A stretch of DNA of 64,000 nt from Ascarosepion bandense. Taxonomy: Eukaryota > Mollusca > Cephalopoda > Sepiida > Sepiidae. Location of the stretch: NCBI GenBank assembly GCA_037127315.1, contig JBBBDQ010001026.1, positions 7,022,501-7,086,500 on the forward strand, written 5' to 3'. The notes beneath the pieces are model-generated. The model ran no database searches. It had not been told where the DNA came from and worked only from the letters and a program-made list of their open reading frames with translations. The translations under genes and the position numbers were made by a program. Shown here in pieces: positions 42,289 through 53,216 of the stretch (its first letter is position 1; every line of letters begins with the position of its first letter).

Positions 42289-43275
42289 TAAATATTTGTC
42301 TATATTTCTGAGGTGATGCAGTATTTACAGTATTTACATTATTCGGAATATTGTCCTCATCTTTGTTGCCATTTCTACGACGTTTAATAATAGATCATTC
42401 TATTTGTCTATATTTCTGAGATGAGGTAGTATTTACAGTATTTACATTATTCGGAATATTGTCCTCATCTTTGTTGCCATTTGTACGACGTTTTATAATA
42501 GATCATTCTATTTGTCTATATTTCAAAGACGAGGTAGTATTTACAGTATTTACATTATTCGGACTATTGTCCTCATCTTTGTTGCCATTTGTACGACGTT
42601 TAATAATAGATCATTCTATTTGTCTATATTTCTGAGATGAGGTAGTATTTACAGTATTTACATTATTCGGAATATTGTCCTCATCTTTGTTGCCATTTGT
42701 ACGACGTTTTATAATAGATCATTCTATTTGTCTATATTTCAAAGACGAGGTAGTATTTACAGTATTTACATTATTCGGAATATTGTCCTCATCTTTGTTG
42801 CCATTTCTAAGACGTTTAAAAATAAATCATTCTATTTGTCTTTATTTCTGAGATGAGGTAGTATTTACAGTATTTTACATTATTCGGAATATTGTCCTCT
42901 TCTTTGTTGCCATTTGTACGACATTTAGGTCGTTGTACACTACGGCCTTCTTCAGATACTAGGAATTTTGAACTTGGCATGTGTACCTTAAGGATACAGA
43001 CGTTGGATCTTTCCTGTGACTTGACCCAAAGTGTTGTGACTTCAATACCAGGCTACAGCAAAGGTGAACAAGTAACTTACAGGGTTAGGGGGAGATAACT
43101 CATGTCTTCCAGAAGAGGCACTAGGCAAGGATTGGGGTTCATATGCCCCAGTGATTGTAATAAATATTTCGGTTCAAAATTCCTAGCACCTGAAGAAGGC
43201 TAGTGCGTACAACGCCCGAAACTTCGTACAAATGGCAACAAAGATGAGGACAATAGTCCGAATAATGTAAATACT
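42289..43275. mobile_element. Minisatellite-terminus element, copy 1 (left arm expanded)
   Basis: Left: six tandem 108-base units (gtcctcat landmark at 42353, 42461, 42569, 42677, 42785, 42894) with tgtctatatttctgagatga and agtatttacattattcgg. Centre: a unique ~190-base core (caataccaggctacag; acagggttaggg; cagtgattgtaataaa). Right: one inverted copy of the terminal unit (43190-43275). The arms closest to the core (about 42890-42975 and 43168-43260) form an inverted repeat of roughly 90-100 bases. The same core with the right arm expanded is at 58260-59195. Confidence 0.85.
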
Positions 43276-43310
43276 ATAAAATAAATAACAAAAAATATTG
43301 CTGATATAGA

Positions 43311-43650
43311 TTTGATGTCTGTTCTTCAATATGACATCGAATTCTGGATAATTTCTACAAAGGCTCGAAGCAATAAAATGTGTTTCAACAGAATGAGGCT
43401 GAGGATACCATGGAACAAACATGTGAACAACGATGTAATGAAGAAGGATAGCTTGGAGAATCTGACACTCATAAGGTGGATAGAGGAAAAGAAAGACAAA
43501 AGAAAATGTGATATACTTAATGGACTTAAACGGATGGCAGAGCAGGGTTTGGGAGAGATAACAGAACGACGTATATTAATAGCAACAAAGAACAGGAGAA
43601 GGTGGAAGGTTCTGATCGACTACGTCCTGAAGGGACATGGCACATAAAAG
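43311..43650 (+). pseudogene. RTE-type LINE C-terminus, open but internally deleted
   Basis: One uninterrupted frame (43312-43647) runs from SVLQYDIEFWIIS through RMRLRIPWNKHVNND, then skips the KRQLK..LGHAMR block to DSLENLTLIRWIEEKKDKRK, GLKRMAEQGLGEITERR and the terminal VLIDYVLKGHGT. The 3' end runs to cacataaaagaagaaag. It is a different, older-looking subfamily from the 3642 copy. RT catalysis is absent. Confidence 0.82.
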
Positions 43651-43889
43651 AAGAAAGATGTTCATGGGGCAGAAAGAAATAAAAAAAGAAAAGAAAAAGT
43701 AAAAGATGATAGAAAGAAAAGCAAAAGAGAAAGAAATAAAAATGGCGGAAGAGAAACGACTGAACATGATAACAACATGGAAAGAAAGATTACGGAGATA
43801 CAAAGATGAAACGAAGTGATGAAATAAAATCAAAAGTGATACTTGATAAACGTACTTTTTCTTGGTCCAATATGAGCCGGGGAAAATAT

Positions 43890-43962
43890 AAGTAAGTAAG
43901 TAAGTAAGGAAGGAAGGAAGGAAGGAAGGAAGGAAGGAAGGAAGGAAGGAAGGAAGGAAGCG
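43890..43962 (+). repeat. (GTAA)n-(GGAA)n microsatellite
   Basis: Four taag units then about 13 GGAA units. Confidence 0.95.
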
Positions 43963-44084
43963 TTTTGTCAGTCGTGTTAATGGATACTCTTTATACACTT
44001 TGAAAATCAGCCTTCAAATTGCTAGCTTTTAAGCCCTCGTTTTAATATCGACCACTGATACTGATTAAAACATTACAGCTGAAC

Positions 44085-44215
44085 GGGATGTGGTTTTTTA
44101 CTCAACTGAGTCAGGATCGAATTAAAACCCGTTAGAATTAGGGTTAGCATAACTGGATCAATTTCAACAGAATAGTAAGTCCGATCCTCATTGAGTGCTC
44201 CATGCTCGTAGCTTT
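44085..44215 (-). repeat. tRNA-like SINE fragment (family E)
   Basis: aagtccgatcctcattgagtg and tgctccat resemble the gagttcgatccttactgggt-type block near 61900 but in partial form. Weak assignment. Confidence 0.35.
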
Positions 44216-44245
44216 GTACTATATCTAAGTTACGCAAAGTAAACT

Positions 44246-44248
<3 letters not shown>

Positions 44249-44322
<74 letters not shown>
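44249..44322. repeat. (TA)n-(TG)n microsatellite
   Basis: TA run changing to about 23 TG units. Confidence 0.95.
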
Positions 44323-44325
<3 letters not shown>

Positions 44326-44522
44326 ATGAGGAGAGAAAAGAAAAATTTTTCCCGTCCAAAACAACCCCCACGACAACAACGAACCAAACATAAACAGAGA
44401 ATGATTCCAAACTCTTACTCTTTACTTCTCCCGATGAAGAGTTTGAGTCCAAACACTGAAACAAACATATGATTGCAGAGAAGCGGACATATATGGAAGA
44501 AATTATGTACATGTTCTAAAAC

Positions 44523-44525
<3 letters not shown>

Positions 44526-44578
<53 letters not shown>
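44526..44578. repeat. (TA)n microsatellite
   Basis: Abuts the left end of a hammerhead element B copy. Confidence 0.95.
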
Positions 44579-44579
<1 letters not shown>

Positions 44580-44855
44580 GATTGAGCTCTCTGGAGAAGA
44601 AAAATTTTAAAAACAGTTTCTGCTATATGCGTAACTCTTCAGAAATGAATTGAGTTCTTTCGGTGACTGACGTGTTTATACACTGCTTATATACAGCACG
44701 TTAAAATTTCACTTACCCGCTTGCATGCGTCGATGGCTTAGGGAGTAGCGACTCCTACTAGACACCAAATCCGTCTAGTTTCGATCCCGGCCAGAAGCAA
44801 GTGGATGTATCTAGGCCCGCTGATGATCTGTGTTAATGCATGTTTCACTAAATAA
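44580..44855 (+). mobile_element. Hammerhead element B, copy 2 (truncated hammerhead)
   Basis: Region X (cgattgagctctctggagaa; gaattgagttctttcggtga), tRNA-like block (A-box-like tggcttagggagtag; B-box-like tagtttcgatcccgg), then a hammerhead start: tctaggcccgctgatgatct up to about 44840, where the gaaa half is lost. Region X also resembles that of element A, tying the two subfamilies together. Confidence 0.78.
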
Positions 44856-44904
44856 TATAGGCAACGTTAGTCTATTTTATGTAATTTTTTTTAATATCTA
44901 TCTA

Positions 44905-45260
44905 TCTAAACTTATTTATAAATGGAACTTTGTCTGTGTGTGTGTGTGTGTGTGTGTCCGTTACATATAGACGCCGAAACGGCTGAACCGATTTTCTTTA
45001 AAAGTTACACAGTTGAACTATAAGCGTCTGCGAGTGTTCTTAGCTACGTTTGTGTCGAGGTACCCCCGATAAATATCAAAAATCGATAATCGAAAAAATC
45101 GGTTTATAGAAGGAGTGGTCCGATTTTAATCAAATTTGATACACTCATAGACAAAGATAAGAAACGATATTCAGAAGTTTCAAGTTTGCAGTTCTTACAA
45201 TAGAGCAGGAAATCGATAATATACATATAAAAGCTTTCATTACACCCGAGCAATGCCGGG

Positions 45261-45263
<3 letters not shown>
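44905..45263 (+). mobile_element. Non-autonomous Helitron, copy 2
   Basis: Begins tctaaacttatttataaatg after an A and carries the same (TG)n next to tccgttac, cgaaacggctgaaccgattt and the shared body (agaaggagtggtccgatttt; aatttgatacactcatagac). It reaches the 3' hairpin cacccgagcaatgccgggct, after which the CTAG end is replaced by (TA)n (45264-45311). About half the length of the copy at 24630 because internal sequence is missing. Confidence 0.87.

Positions 45264-45311
<48 letters not shown>
45264..45311. repeat. (TA)n microsatellite at Helitron 3' end
   Basis: Replaces the expected terminal ctag. Confidence 0.95.
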
Positions 45312-45313
<2 letters not shown>

Positions 45314-45914
45314 CCCTTGTGCAAATTAATGGAAAAGTACAATCATGTCTTCATATGAACTTTCACACTTTACTTTTATTTTAAGCCAGTATTCCGAGTT
45401 GCAGAAGAACCCTAGGCCATCTCGAAACACTTAACGAAATTTTTCAAAGAAACATCTAGACAAACAGCGAACAAACCGTTTGAATAAGTTGTTCGATTAT
45501 ATGCTTGTTAAAATTTTTAGAAATTCTTTTTTCTTTATTCATTTGTATATTTCGGGTATTCATTTCTATAATTCGGTTATTGAATTATCCGGAATGTTTA
45601 CGTATCCTGAACCCTCGTCTGAATGCAATTCGGATTATCTAAGAGATTAAACGGATTATCTAAGAGATTCTAACACTTTACTTATTAAAAGAATCATTTT
45701 ACAACAATTTTTTACTGACTTCATAACTAGGGCGTCAAACTTTAAATTTTAATAAGGAAATTCTCTGAACCTTTAATGTTTCGATGTCATCTGTAAGTTT
45801 TTCTTTGCAATTTTCATTGTATTATTCTTATAGAAGCTTAACTAGGCCATTCAAACTGTTTTTTTTTTGTCTGAAATGTTCCTTTTCGGAAAGAAACGCG
45901 TCACTTCTCACTTT
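45312..45914. other. No gene recognised
   Basis: The start (cccccttgtgcaaattaatg) resembles a Tc1/mariner terminus in style, and gattatctaagagatt is duplicated near 45645, but no element could be delimited. Confidence 0.4.
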
Positions 45915-46570
45915 CTTCTTCTTTTTCTTCTTTTATGTGCCATATTCTTTCAAGACGTAGGCGATTATGTCTTTCCACATCTCCCTGTCCCTGGTGGCTC
46001 TTAGCACGCCTTCACCTATTACACCATGCAACCCTCGTTCCGTCATCCACCTGATCAGGTCCTTCAAATATGTTATCCGCTGCTTTCCTCTGTCTCTTTT
46101 TCCTTCTATCTGGCCTGTTAAGTATCAAGTTCTGCAAGCCTCCTTCCTCATTGCATGTCCCAGGAACTTTAGTTGTCTCTTCTTGATGCTCAGTATTAAT
46201 TTCATTTTCGTCTTCCATCCTTTCTATAACCTCGTCATTGCTCGTCATTGTCCATGATATCCACAGCATCCTTCTGTAGAACCACATTTCAGCTGCTTCA
46301 AGTTTTTCCTTCATCTTTGTTGATATTGTTCAACATTCACTGCCGTACTGAAGAACTGATATCACATAGCAATCTAGTATTCTCTTTGTTTCTAGTGAAA
46401 TTGTCATGTTTCTTAATACTTTACTCAACTTCTGAAATGCTTCTTTCGCCATGCCAATTCGCCTTTGGATCTCAGTGTCGCACTTTCCGTCTTCTGTTAG
46501 AAAACTTCCCATGTATTTAAATTGTTTTTACCTGCTTGATTTTAGTATCCCCAACTTGTATATGGCATTT
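45915..46570 (-). pseudogene. RTE-type LINE C-terminal region
   Basis: The minus strand gives, in order, MGSFLTEDGKCDTEIQRRIG, MAKEAFQKLSKVLRN, SVLQYGSEC (frame 46512-46330), then MKEKLEAAEMWFYRRMLWIS, SNDEVIERMEDEN and a frameshifted remainder (46314-46012) to the GHGT-type end. The (GAA)n tail appears as ttcttcttc at 45915-45935. Longest RTE copy here, but broken at about 46320 and 46190. Confidence 0.83.
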
Positions 46571-46599
46571 TTTGCTGCCTTTTTTTTTGATGACCATGC

Positions 46600-46850
46600 A
46601 TTCGGTTTTCCTTCATCTTCGAAGATATTGTCCAGCATTCACTGCCATATTGAAGAACCGACGTCACATAGCAGTCCAGTACTTTCCTCTTTGTTTCTAG
46701 TGAAATTGTTCTTTTTTTTTTAATACTTTACTCAACTTCTGAAATGCTTCTTTCGCCATGCCAATTCGCATTTGAATCTCAGTGTCGCATTTTCCGTCTT
46801 CTGTTAGAACACTTCCTACCTTGTTCATTTTCCGACAAAACCTCTTCATC
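46600..46850 (-). pseudogene. RTE-type LINE partial duplicate
   Basis: The minus strand repeats the VGSVLTEDGKCDTEIQMRI-MAKEAFQKLSK...LDCYVTSVLQYGSEC segment already present at 46318-46560. A tandem duplication or a second truncated insertion next to the first. Confidence 0.78.
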
Positions 46851-47136
46851 TAAAATGGAAACATGCTTCATTTTGAAACGATAAATTTATTCAATCTTTA
46901 TCTATTACTTTTTTTAGTTCTTTTTTATGAAAGGGAACTTGCATTTAAGAACGTCTCATTAAACTATGAAGCGTGGATGGATCAAAATAACAAAAACCCT
47001 ATATTATTAAGAATGCAATGTATATGATGATGATAATCAGTCCCCTGACCTCTTCAATCGTCAGGAGACAAAGGGGAAAAGAGAGAGACAACTTCTTTCA
47101 GGCTGATCGATTGACGATGCCTCTCAAGCATTTGGG
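46851..47136. other. No gene recognised
   Basis: AT-rich spacer between an RTE copy and a SINE. Confidence 0.5.
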
Positions 47137-47452
47137 CATTGTAATTTGTGGTACAGTGGATATAGGCTCGGAACGAAAAACCAGGGAGTCGAGTTCGAAT
47201 TCCAGTTGAATCCATTGTATTCACTTACGCGCAAATACCCTTCGGAAAAGTATTAATCCGTCTCTTCCTTCCAGTTATGGGTTAAATAGCAGGGCAGATT
47301 GGGTTCTATAGCTTTGGTCGGCAACCAGTCTACCGCAGAAAGCAATGGCAACCTACTGCGGGATAATCTTCTGCCCAGTCAGTCATGTCTCTTTCGAAAC
47401 ATGATCGCCCAAGCGTGTATCACGTATGGCACTTAACTGACTGACTGACTGA
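47137..47452 (+). mobile_element. tRNA-derived SINE, full length
   Basis: Plus-strand copy; the first bases are altered (gtaatttgtggta) but the B-box, body, stem-loop and an extended (actg)n tail are clear. Confidence 0.88.
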
Positions 47453-47639
47453 ATGCCCGTCCACTCTTTAGTGTTTTCGGACCAGTCTATGCCTTGTTGT
47501 GCCTGGTTTTGTCCATTTTCATCTTTGCGTTGAAAGGTGATCTTGTAGAGGCTGTTATGCCATGTGACGTGGTTAAATCATGACATCTTCCGAAAAGAAA
47601 AAACTCCTGTCGGACCACAAGATGTCATACTTTGCACCA

Positions 47640-47790
47640 TACCTAAGCATAACTTTCTTAGCTTGAGTGAATGGATAGTAGAGCAGGGTTTAGGAGAATT
47701 TAAAAATGACAAAAGATCTAAAAAGAACCGTAAGTGGTGTTGGTCCCTGATTGTCTAAGTTTTGAGGGGACAGAGGACATAAGATTAGAA
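47640..47790 (+). pseudogene. RTE-like terminal remnant
   Basis: SLSEWIVEQGLGEFKNDKRS and WCWSLIV followed by a ggacagaggacataag end resemble the terminal domain of the RTE copy at 43311. Short. Confidence 0.5.
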
Positions 47791-48640
47791 AGTATGAAAG
47801 AGGCACGCTCATGAAAAAAAAGCCATACAAATATTCATGACACTATTTTACGACAGTGGCACAGTGGCTGAAGCCGAGATGACAATTCAAGACCAATAAC
47901 ATTGCAGATTCTTCTTTGGAATTAATCAAGAGTCTCTAAATACACTGCAGAAGCACCAGGTCAGATGCGACAGCAATATTCATTGCATAAACTTATAAAT
48001 GAGTAAAATGAATTCTAACGACAAACATTGTCTAGCATGCCACAGTAAATAAAATTTCATATTTGCAGACCTAGAAATAGATTTATTATAATGTTTTCAT
48101 ATCAGCAAAAAACGTAGACAATATTGCATCAAGAGAGCCAGGTAGACCTGGGAAGTGACCTCAATGATTCACAGCTAAAATGACGTCAGTGGCTTCCCAT
48201 GGACATGATCAGCTGGACGACAAGTGGTTTTATAAGCACCCCACTCGACAGTCTTCTTATGGCTGCCCGCTCGTATTTGAAGACATCTGTTTACTCTAGT
48301 AACGATCATATCCCTCTTCGAAACGCCTGTTGAAGCATATTATTTTACATTCAGGACCCTCAGAGCCTATTTGTAGTTTCGACTGCAACTATGCTGAGCG
48401 CATTAACTAGCAAGATCAATAGCCTAAACATGGCCAACTCGCTTACAACCTCGATCACGATGACTTGTCACTTCGTGCAAGCACAACCATCGACACCTCT
48501 TAAATAGTTCCGTTTGCCCATTTTCACTCACTTTGAGTCAATCCATGGTATGCTTTTCGGGAGCTTTCCATATATTTCCAGAACGTTATGACGATCTCCC
48601 CTAGACCGATAACATGAAGAAGTTACCTTTTTTACAAATC
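47791..48640. other. No gene recognised
   Basis: Less AT-rich than its surroundings (about 48120-48560), no frame above 60 codons with a recognisable domain. Could be an LTR or an old host exon region; I see no positive evidence. Confidence 0.4.
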
Positions 48641-48644
48641 AATC

Positions 48645-48712
48645 ATGGTGAGATTCAAAGCTGGGTCTCATGGTCAGAAAAGCGAACCCCCTAACCGCTC
48701 TGCCACGTTCAT
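48645..48712 (-). ncRNA. tRNA-like sequence (Ser/Leu-like, pseudogene or SINE head)
   Basis: On the minus strand cgtggcagagcggttagg resembles the A-box of class II tRNAs and gctttgaatctcacc a weak B-box. Acceptor pairing is not convincing and the T arm is imperfect. Confidence 0.5.
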
Positions 48713-49150
48713 ATATCTTACCCGAAAGTAAGAAGGCAGAATCTCTCCCATCATCGCGAAAGGATCAATATTTGAACAAAGCTCTCAAAGCACACATACT
48801 CATACATTAATTGATGATGTCTAAAAGCGAATAGAACTAACGTTACGTGGGAATGATGTGACAATTTATTTATATTGATCTTTATAACGACAGCGTTAAA
48901 TATTTACGAGGACTTGCTTTATAGAAAGTCTCTCTGATTGATCTGTTAGCCAATTTACTGAGTTCAATCATGTAGTTTGAGTGTCATTTATGACTTTCTG
49001 CAGTGGTTAGCAAATGTATCTCTTATTAACTGTTGGATGATTTAATGACTAGTTTTTCCTAATCACAAAACTACAGGCCATATTCGTTCCGCAAAAAAAA
49101 AAATATTTCTTTGTAACTGTCACGTTTCTTTTTTGTTTCCATTCGTATGC
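48713..49150. other. No gene recognised
   Basis: AT-rich spacer with an A run at 49094-49103. Confidence 0.5.
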
Positions 49151-49154
49151 ATAT

Positions 49155-49390
49155 TCAGTCAATTAAATTCCATACGTGATACACTCTTGGGCGATCATAT
49201 ATCTTTCGAAACATGGCTGACTGGAGAGATGATTTTTCAGCGGTAGGTTATCATTGCATTCTGCGGTAGACTGGTTACCATCAAAGGCTATAGAACCCAC
49301 TCTGTTCTGCTAATTTAACTCTTAACTAGAGAGAGAAGAGATGGATTAAGAACATTCTCAAGGTTATTCGTGCGTAAGAGAATTACTAAA
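49155..49390 (-). mobile_element. tRNA-derived SINE, 5'-truncated and diverged
   Basis: Tail (cagtcaattaaattccatac), stem-loop remnant and body blocks on the minus strand; stops before the tRNA-like head. Confidence 0.75.
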
Positions 49391-49444
49391 TAAATCCAAC
49401 TAACACGTTTTCATTTATTCAAAATTATTCATCTGATATCAAAC

Positions 49445-49945
49445 CTCAAGGGAATTTAATATATGTGATCCATCGCTACAGATGCTGGAAAAAGGATCGG
49501 TCTTGTGTCCCTCTCCATAAAGCACCTGACGTCTCTAGGCATCCTCTATCTTTACAAGAGAGAGGTCTGACTCAAAATAGTGTATTGCTGCCATATCCGA
49601 ACTGGATACACCCAAGGGAATTTAATATATGTGATCCATCGCTACAGATGCTGGAAAAAGGATCGGTCTTGTGTCCCTCTCCATAAAGCACCTGACGTCT
49701 CTAGGCATCCTCTATCTTTACAAGAGAGAGGTCTGACTCAAAATAGTGTATTGCTGCCATATCCGAACTGGATGCACCCAAGGGAATTTAATATATGTGA
49801 TCCATCGCTACAGATGCTGGAAAAAGGATCGGTCTTGTGTCCCTCTCCATAAAGCACCTGACGTCTCTAGGCATCCTCTATCTTTACAAGAGAAAGGTCT
49901 GACTCAAAATAGTGTATTGCTGCCATATCCGAACTGGATATACCC
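49445..49945 (+). repeat. 166-bp tandem repeat, three copies
   Basis: Three almost identical 166-base units (ggaatttaatatatgtgatc at 49451, 49617, 49783; tcgctacagatgctggaaaa; cacctgacgtctctaggcat). Differences are single bases (for example gatacaccc/gatgcaccc). 166 is not a multiple of three, so the overlapping frames that repeat HRYRCWKKDRSCVPLHKAPD shift between copies and are not evidence of a gene. Confidence 0.92.
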
Positions 49946-50451
49946 AAACCTCATCCTTATGGCCCTGATAATAAAAACGTTAGTTCAAAAGCGGTTACAT
50001 GGCCTCACGAATTATTTTCAACTTTGCCACCGCTTTCACACAGACAAAATGTCACAATCCAATCGTTTCTTTATCACTAATCCGACGTAAAAACTTTCAG
50101 GAGTTAGATATTTTTTATCACATGGGTCTAGTTGTTGGGTCGATTTGTTTTCTACGGGTTATCAACAGGTATGGTTATTTAAATACAGTTTATTTAAAGC
50201 CACAAAATGTTTTTAGATCGTAAGAATTTCTGTGACAGGGACAGTGACATTTTACTGATACAATTCTTACTAATTACACTATAGCAGAGGAAGAAGGGCA
50301 TTCATACCTCGTTAATACAATGTAGTTAACAAGAATTGGGAGTCGGCTCTTTAATTAAGAATTTGAAGCTATTATAATTTACAACACTAGCACATTCAAG
50401 GTTATAACACCTGGGATTTCGAAGCGGTTACCGATATTAGTAATAACAAGG

Positions 50452-50508
50452 CGTGGCTTAACTTTGGTGATTGCACGGGAATATTCCAACGTTATGTGGA
50501 CGTAAGTT
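50452..50508 (-). ncRNA. 5S rRNA-like fragment
   Basis: The minus strand reads aacgttggaatattcc then caatcaccaaagttaagcca, matching about the first half of the 5S-derived head at 6105. No tRNA-like half is attached. A decayed fourth trace of the family. Confidence 0.6.
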
Positions 50509-51085
50509 ACACCTATCTAGACCATTACAAGCCCGGCCAAGCGACGTAAAAGAGGCCGAACTATTCCTTATTTTCCTTCGTATTCTATTGGTAAGAAGGA
50601 AGTCCCATTTAGACTGTTTCTTCTCATTGCAGGACAGACTACTGAAAGTATGATTCCGAGACGACTAGATTCCTACACTTTTCAACTGTAAGCTCAACCG
50701 TTATCTATCCTACATATCCTCATAATCTACAAGTGTTTCTCCTTATGTTCATACAAAAACCACAATCTTTACATGCTTCTTATGGTTATATGAAATGATT
50801 AGAAAAGGCATATGTTCTTTGATATTCGATAATGAAGAGATCTCTAGACAATAAATCCGTCGACCACTCCCGTTTCCCAAATTATTTTTTGTTATTGCTA
50901 CAGTTCACCTTTCTTCTGAATGATACCTTTTGAAAGTGAAAGTGGAAGTGAATGAAGAGTCAAAGAACTGGGATGTTTGAGGAAATAGGACAAATAGAAC
51001 AATGTTCAATAAGACAAAAGATGGTGATTCATGTTATATTACAATTTTTTATATCGTAGTTATCGGAGAAGCAAAACATCGGAAA
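50509..51085. other. Mostly unassigned; possible LINE tail
   Basis: Around 50665-50810 tcaactgtaagctcaaccgt and tatatgaaatgattagaaaa weakly resemble the LINE 3' end on the plus strand. Nothing else recognised. Confidence 0.35.
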
Positions 51086-51090
51086 GTTGG

Positions 51091-51496
51091 TGTTGTGGAT
51101 TCCGTGTGAGGAACCATACAAAATAATAAACAACAAAACAGATATTTGAGATAAAAAAATAGGTTATATTGAACGCAATATACAAACTTGAATGCGGGCT
51201 AGTAATCCAGGAATACGACTAGTAAGAAATAAATATATACAAGTCTTTGAAGTGAAGCCGTGTTGGAAATAGTATATCCGTGTAATATTATTCTGAGTGG
51301 AGCTCAGAGCTATTCTGACTTTTGACGTGGTATTCTCTGCTTAACTTCGGTATCTCTCGGTAACTTACGATCAGTCCGGGTACTCTCCGATAACTCTAAC
51401 GGATCTCTACAATAACTGACGTATCTCACTATGGCAGGAGTATATGTATACTCACGCCGAGTCCATTATCATATAAAAAGTTGAGGTCTCACAACA
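51091..51496. mobile_element. Solo LTR, copy 2, with target duplication
   Basis: 406 bases beginning tgttgtggattccgtg and ending gaggtctcacaaca, with terminal TG...CA and short inverted ends (tgttgtg/cacaaca). Perfect 5-base duplication GTTGG at 51086-51090 and 51497-51501. Same family as 38090-38498. The start also resembles the presumed LTR start of the gypsy element at 62234 (tgttgtgggg). Confidence 0.9.
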
Positions 51497-51504
51497 GTTG
51501 GAAA

Positions 51505-51720
51505 GCAATTAAAAAACTGATAGAGTAGAAGTGGTGGCATCTAGATAGTTCAAGAGTATAACGGTGAGACCTAGCTGCCAGTCTAGTAGCACGCTTCAAT
51601 TTATTTAGTACGGACATAAGTAAAGATACCCTTTTTTAGAACAATTTGTTATGAAAATAGTTGTAGAAAAGGTCACGACACGTCGGTGAGAATGTGGCTG
51701 AAGTCGAGATGCCTGGTTAG
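51505..51720 (-). pseudogene. CR1/jockey-like LINE internal fragment
   Basis: gagtagaagtggtggcatct, gtgagacctagctgccagtc and cacgtcggtgagaatgtggc correspond to the minus-strand LINE at 21280-21505. No tail. Confidence 0.72.
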
Positions 51721-51810
51721 GATAGATTACATTACATTACTATTGTGGGAACCTACCTCAAAATGGACTCGTCCACACCTTTATAACATGGCTACAAACT
51801 CTGAGTAAAA

Positions 51811-53216
51811 AGTCACTGCGTAGCAGACTTGCCTCTGCTACTGTTGACACTGTCAGCACTCTGCCTTCGGTAGAGGGCGCTCTCTGCTTCCGAGCAGAGA
51901 GCACAAACCCAGTCGTGGTTCCGCCGGAGGGCAGAACCACGGCTCGGTAAAAATAGACAGATTTATTTTTGGCCCGGCTATATGGCTGGGAACTCCCACT
52001 TTAAAATTACCATGTGTCACATCCGGCCTTTTGTGGGGAGGCTAGTGAATATAGTCACTGTGTAGTAGACTTGCCTCTGCTACTGTTGACACTGTCAGCA
52101 CTCTGCCTTCGGTAGGGGGCGCTCTCTGCTTCCGTGCAGAGAGCACTAACCCAGTCGTTGTTCCGCCGGAGGGCAGAACCACGACTCGGTAAAAATAGAC
52201 AGACATATTTTTGGCCCGGCTATATGGCCGGGAACTCCCACTTTAAAATGACCATGTGTCACATCCGGCCTTTTGTGGGGAGGCTAGTGAATATAGTCAC
52301 TGAGTAGTAGACTTGCCTCTGCTACTATTGACACTGTCAGCACTCTGCCTTCGGTAGAGGGCACTCTCTGCTTCCGAGCAGAGAGCACAAACCCAGTCGT
52401 GGTTCCGCCGGAGGGTAGAACCACGACTCGGTAAAAATAGACTGACATATTTTTGGTCCGGCTATATGGCCGGGAACTCCTACTTTAATATGACCATGTG
52501 TCACATCCGGCCTTTTGTGGGGAGGCTAGTGAATATAGTCACTGAGTAGTAGACTTGCCTCTGCTACTGTTGACACTGTCAGCACTCTGCCTTCGGTAGA
52601 GGGCGCTCTCTGCTTCCGAGCAGAGAGCACAAACCCAGTTGTGGTTCCGCCGGAGGGTAGAACCACGACTCGGTAAAAATAGACTGACATATTTTTGACC
52701 CGGCTATATGGCCGGGAACACCCACATTAAAATGACCATGTGTCGCATCCAGCCTTGCGTGGGAAGGCTAGTGAATATAGTCACTGCGTAGCAGACTTGC
52801 CTCTGCTACTATTGACACTGTCAGCACTCTGCCTTCGGTAGAGGGCGCTCTCTGCTTCCGAGCAGAGAGCTCAAACCCAGTCGTGGTTCCGCCGGAGGGT
52901 AGAACCACGACTCGGTAAAAATAGACAGACATATTTTTTGGCCCGGCTATATGGCCGGGAATACCCACAATAAAATGACCATGTGTCACATCCAGCCTTG
53001 CGTGGGAAGGCTAGTGAATATAGTCACTGAGTAGTAGACTTGCCTCTGCTATTATTAACACTGTCAGCTCTCTGCCTTCGACTAGAATCACGACTGGGGA
53101 AAGATAGACAAATATTTTTGGCCGGGATATATGACCCGGAAGACCCACATTAAAAAGACTTTGTGTCATATTTTGCCTTAAGTGGGGATGTGACTAAATA
53201 CCGTAACTGAGTAGTA
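51811..53216 (+). repeat. 242-bp GC-rich satellite with three hairpins per unit
   Basis: Nearly six units (gcctctgct landmark at 51831, 52073, 52315, 52557, 52799, 53042; period 242-243). Each holds gctctctgc-ttccga-gcagagagc (9 pairs), gtcgtggttc...gaaccacgac (10 pairs) and cccggc-tatatg-gccggg (6 pairs). The last unit lacks the first hairpin and is diverged. The recurring minus-strand frame VVLPSGGTTTGF, LSARKQRAPSTEG is made by the repeat. Confidence 0.92.

Noticed and set aside
42289..42930. CRISPR-like array (regular 108-bp repeats)
   Set aside because: Units are contiguous without unique spacers, the window is clearly eukaryotic, and the repeats are the terminus of an element.
44905..45263. 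Self-cleaving or tRNA-like element
   Set aside because: The cgaaacggctgaaccgatt block superficially resembles a ribozyme core but lacks ctgatga; the ends show it is a Helitron.
45312..45420. Tc1/mariner terminus (cccccttgtgcaaattaatg)
   Set aside because: Looks like one in style, but no matching inverted end was found downstream.
49465..50090. Overlapping frames encoding HRYRCWKKDRSCVPLHKAPD repeats
   Set aside because: The 166-base period shifts frame each unit, so no single protein can include the repeats in register.
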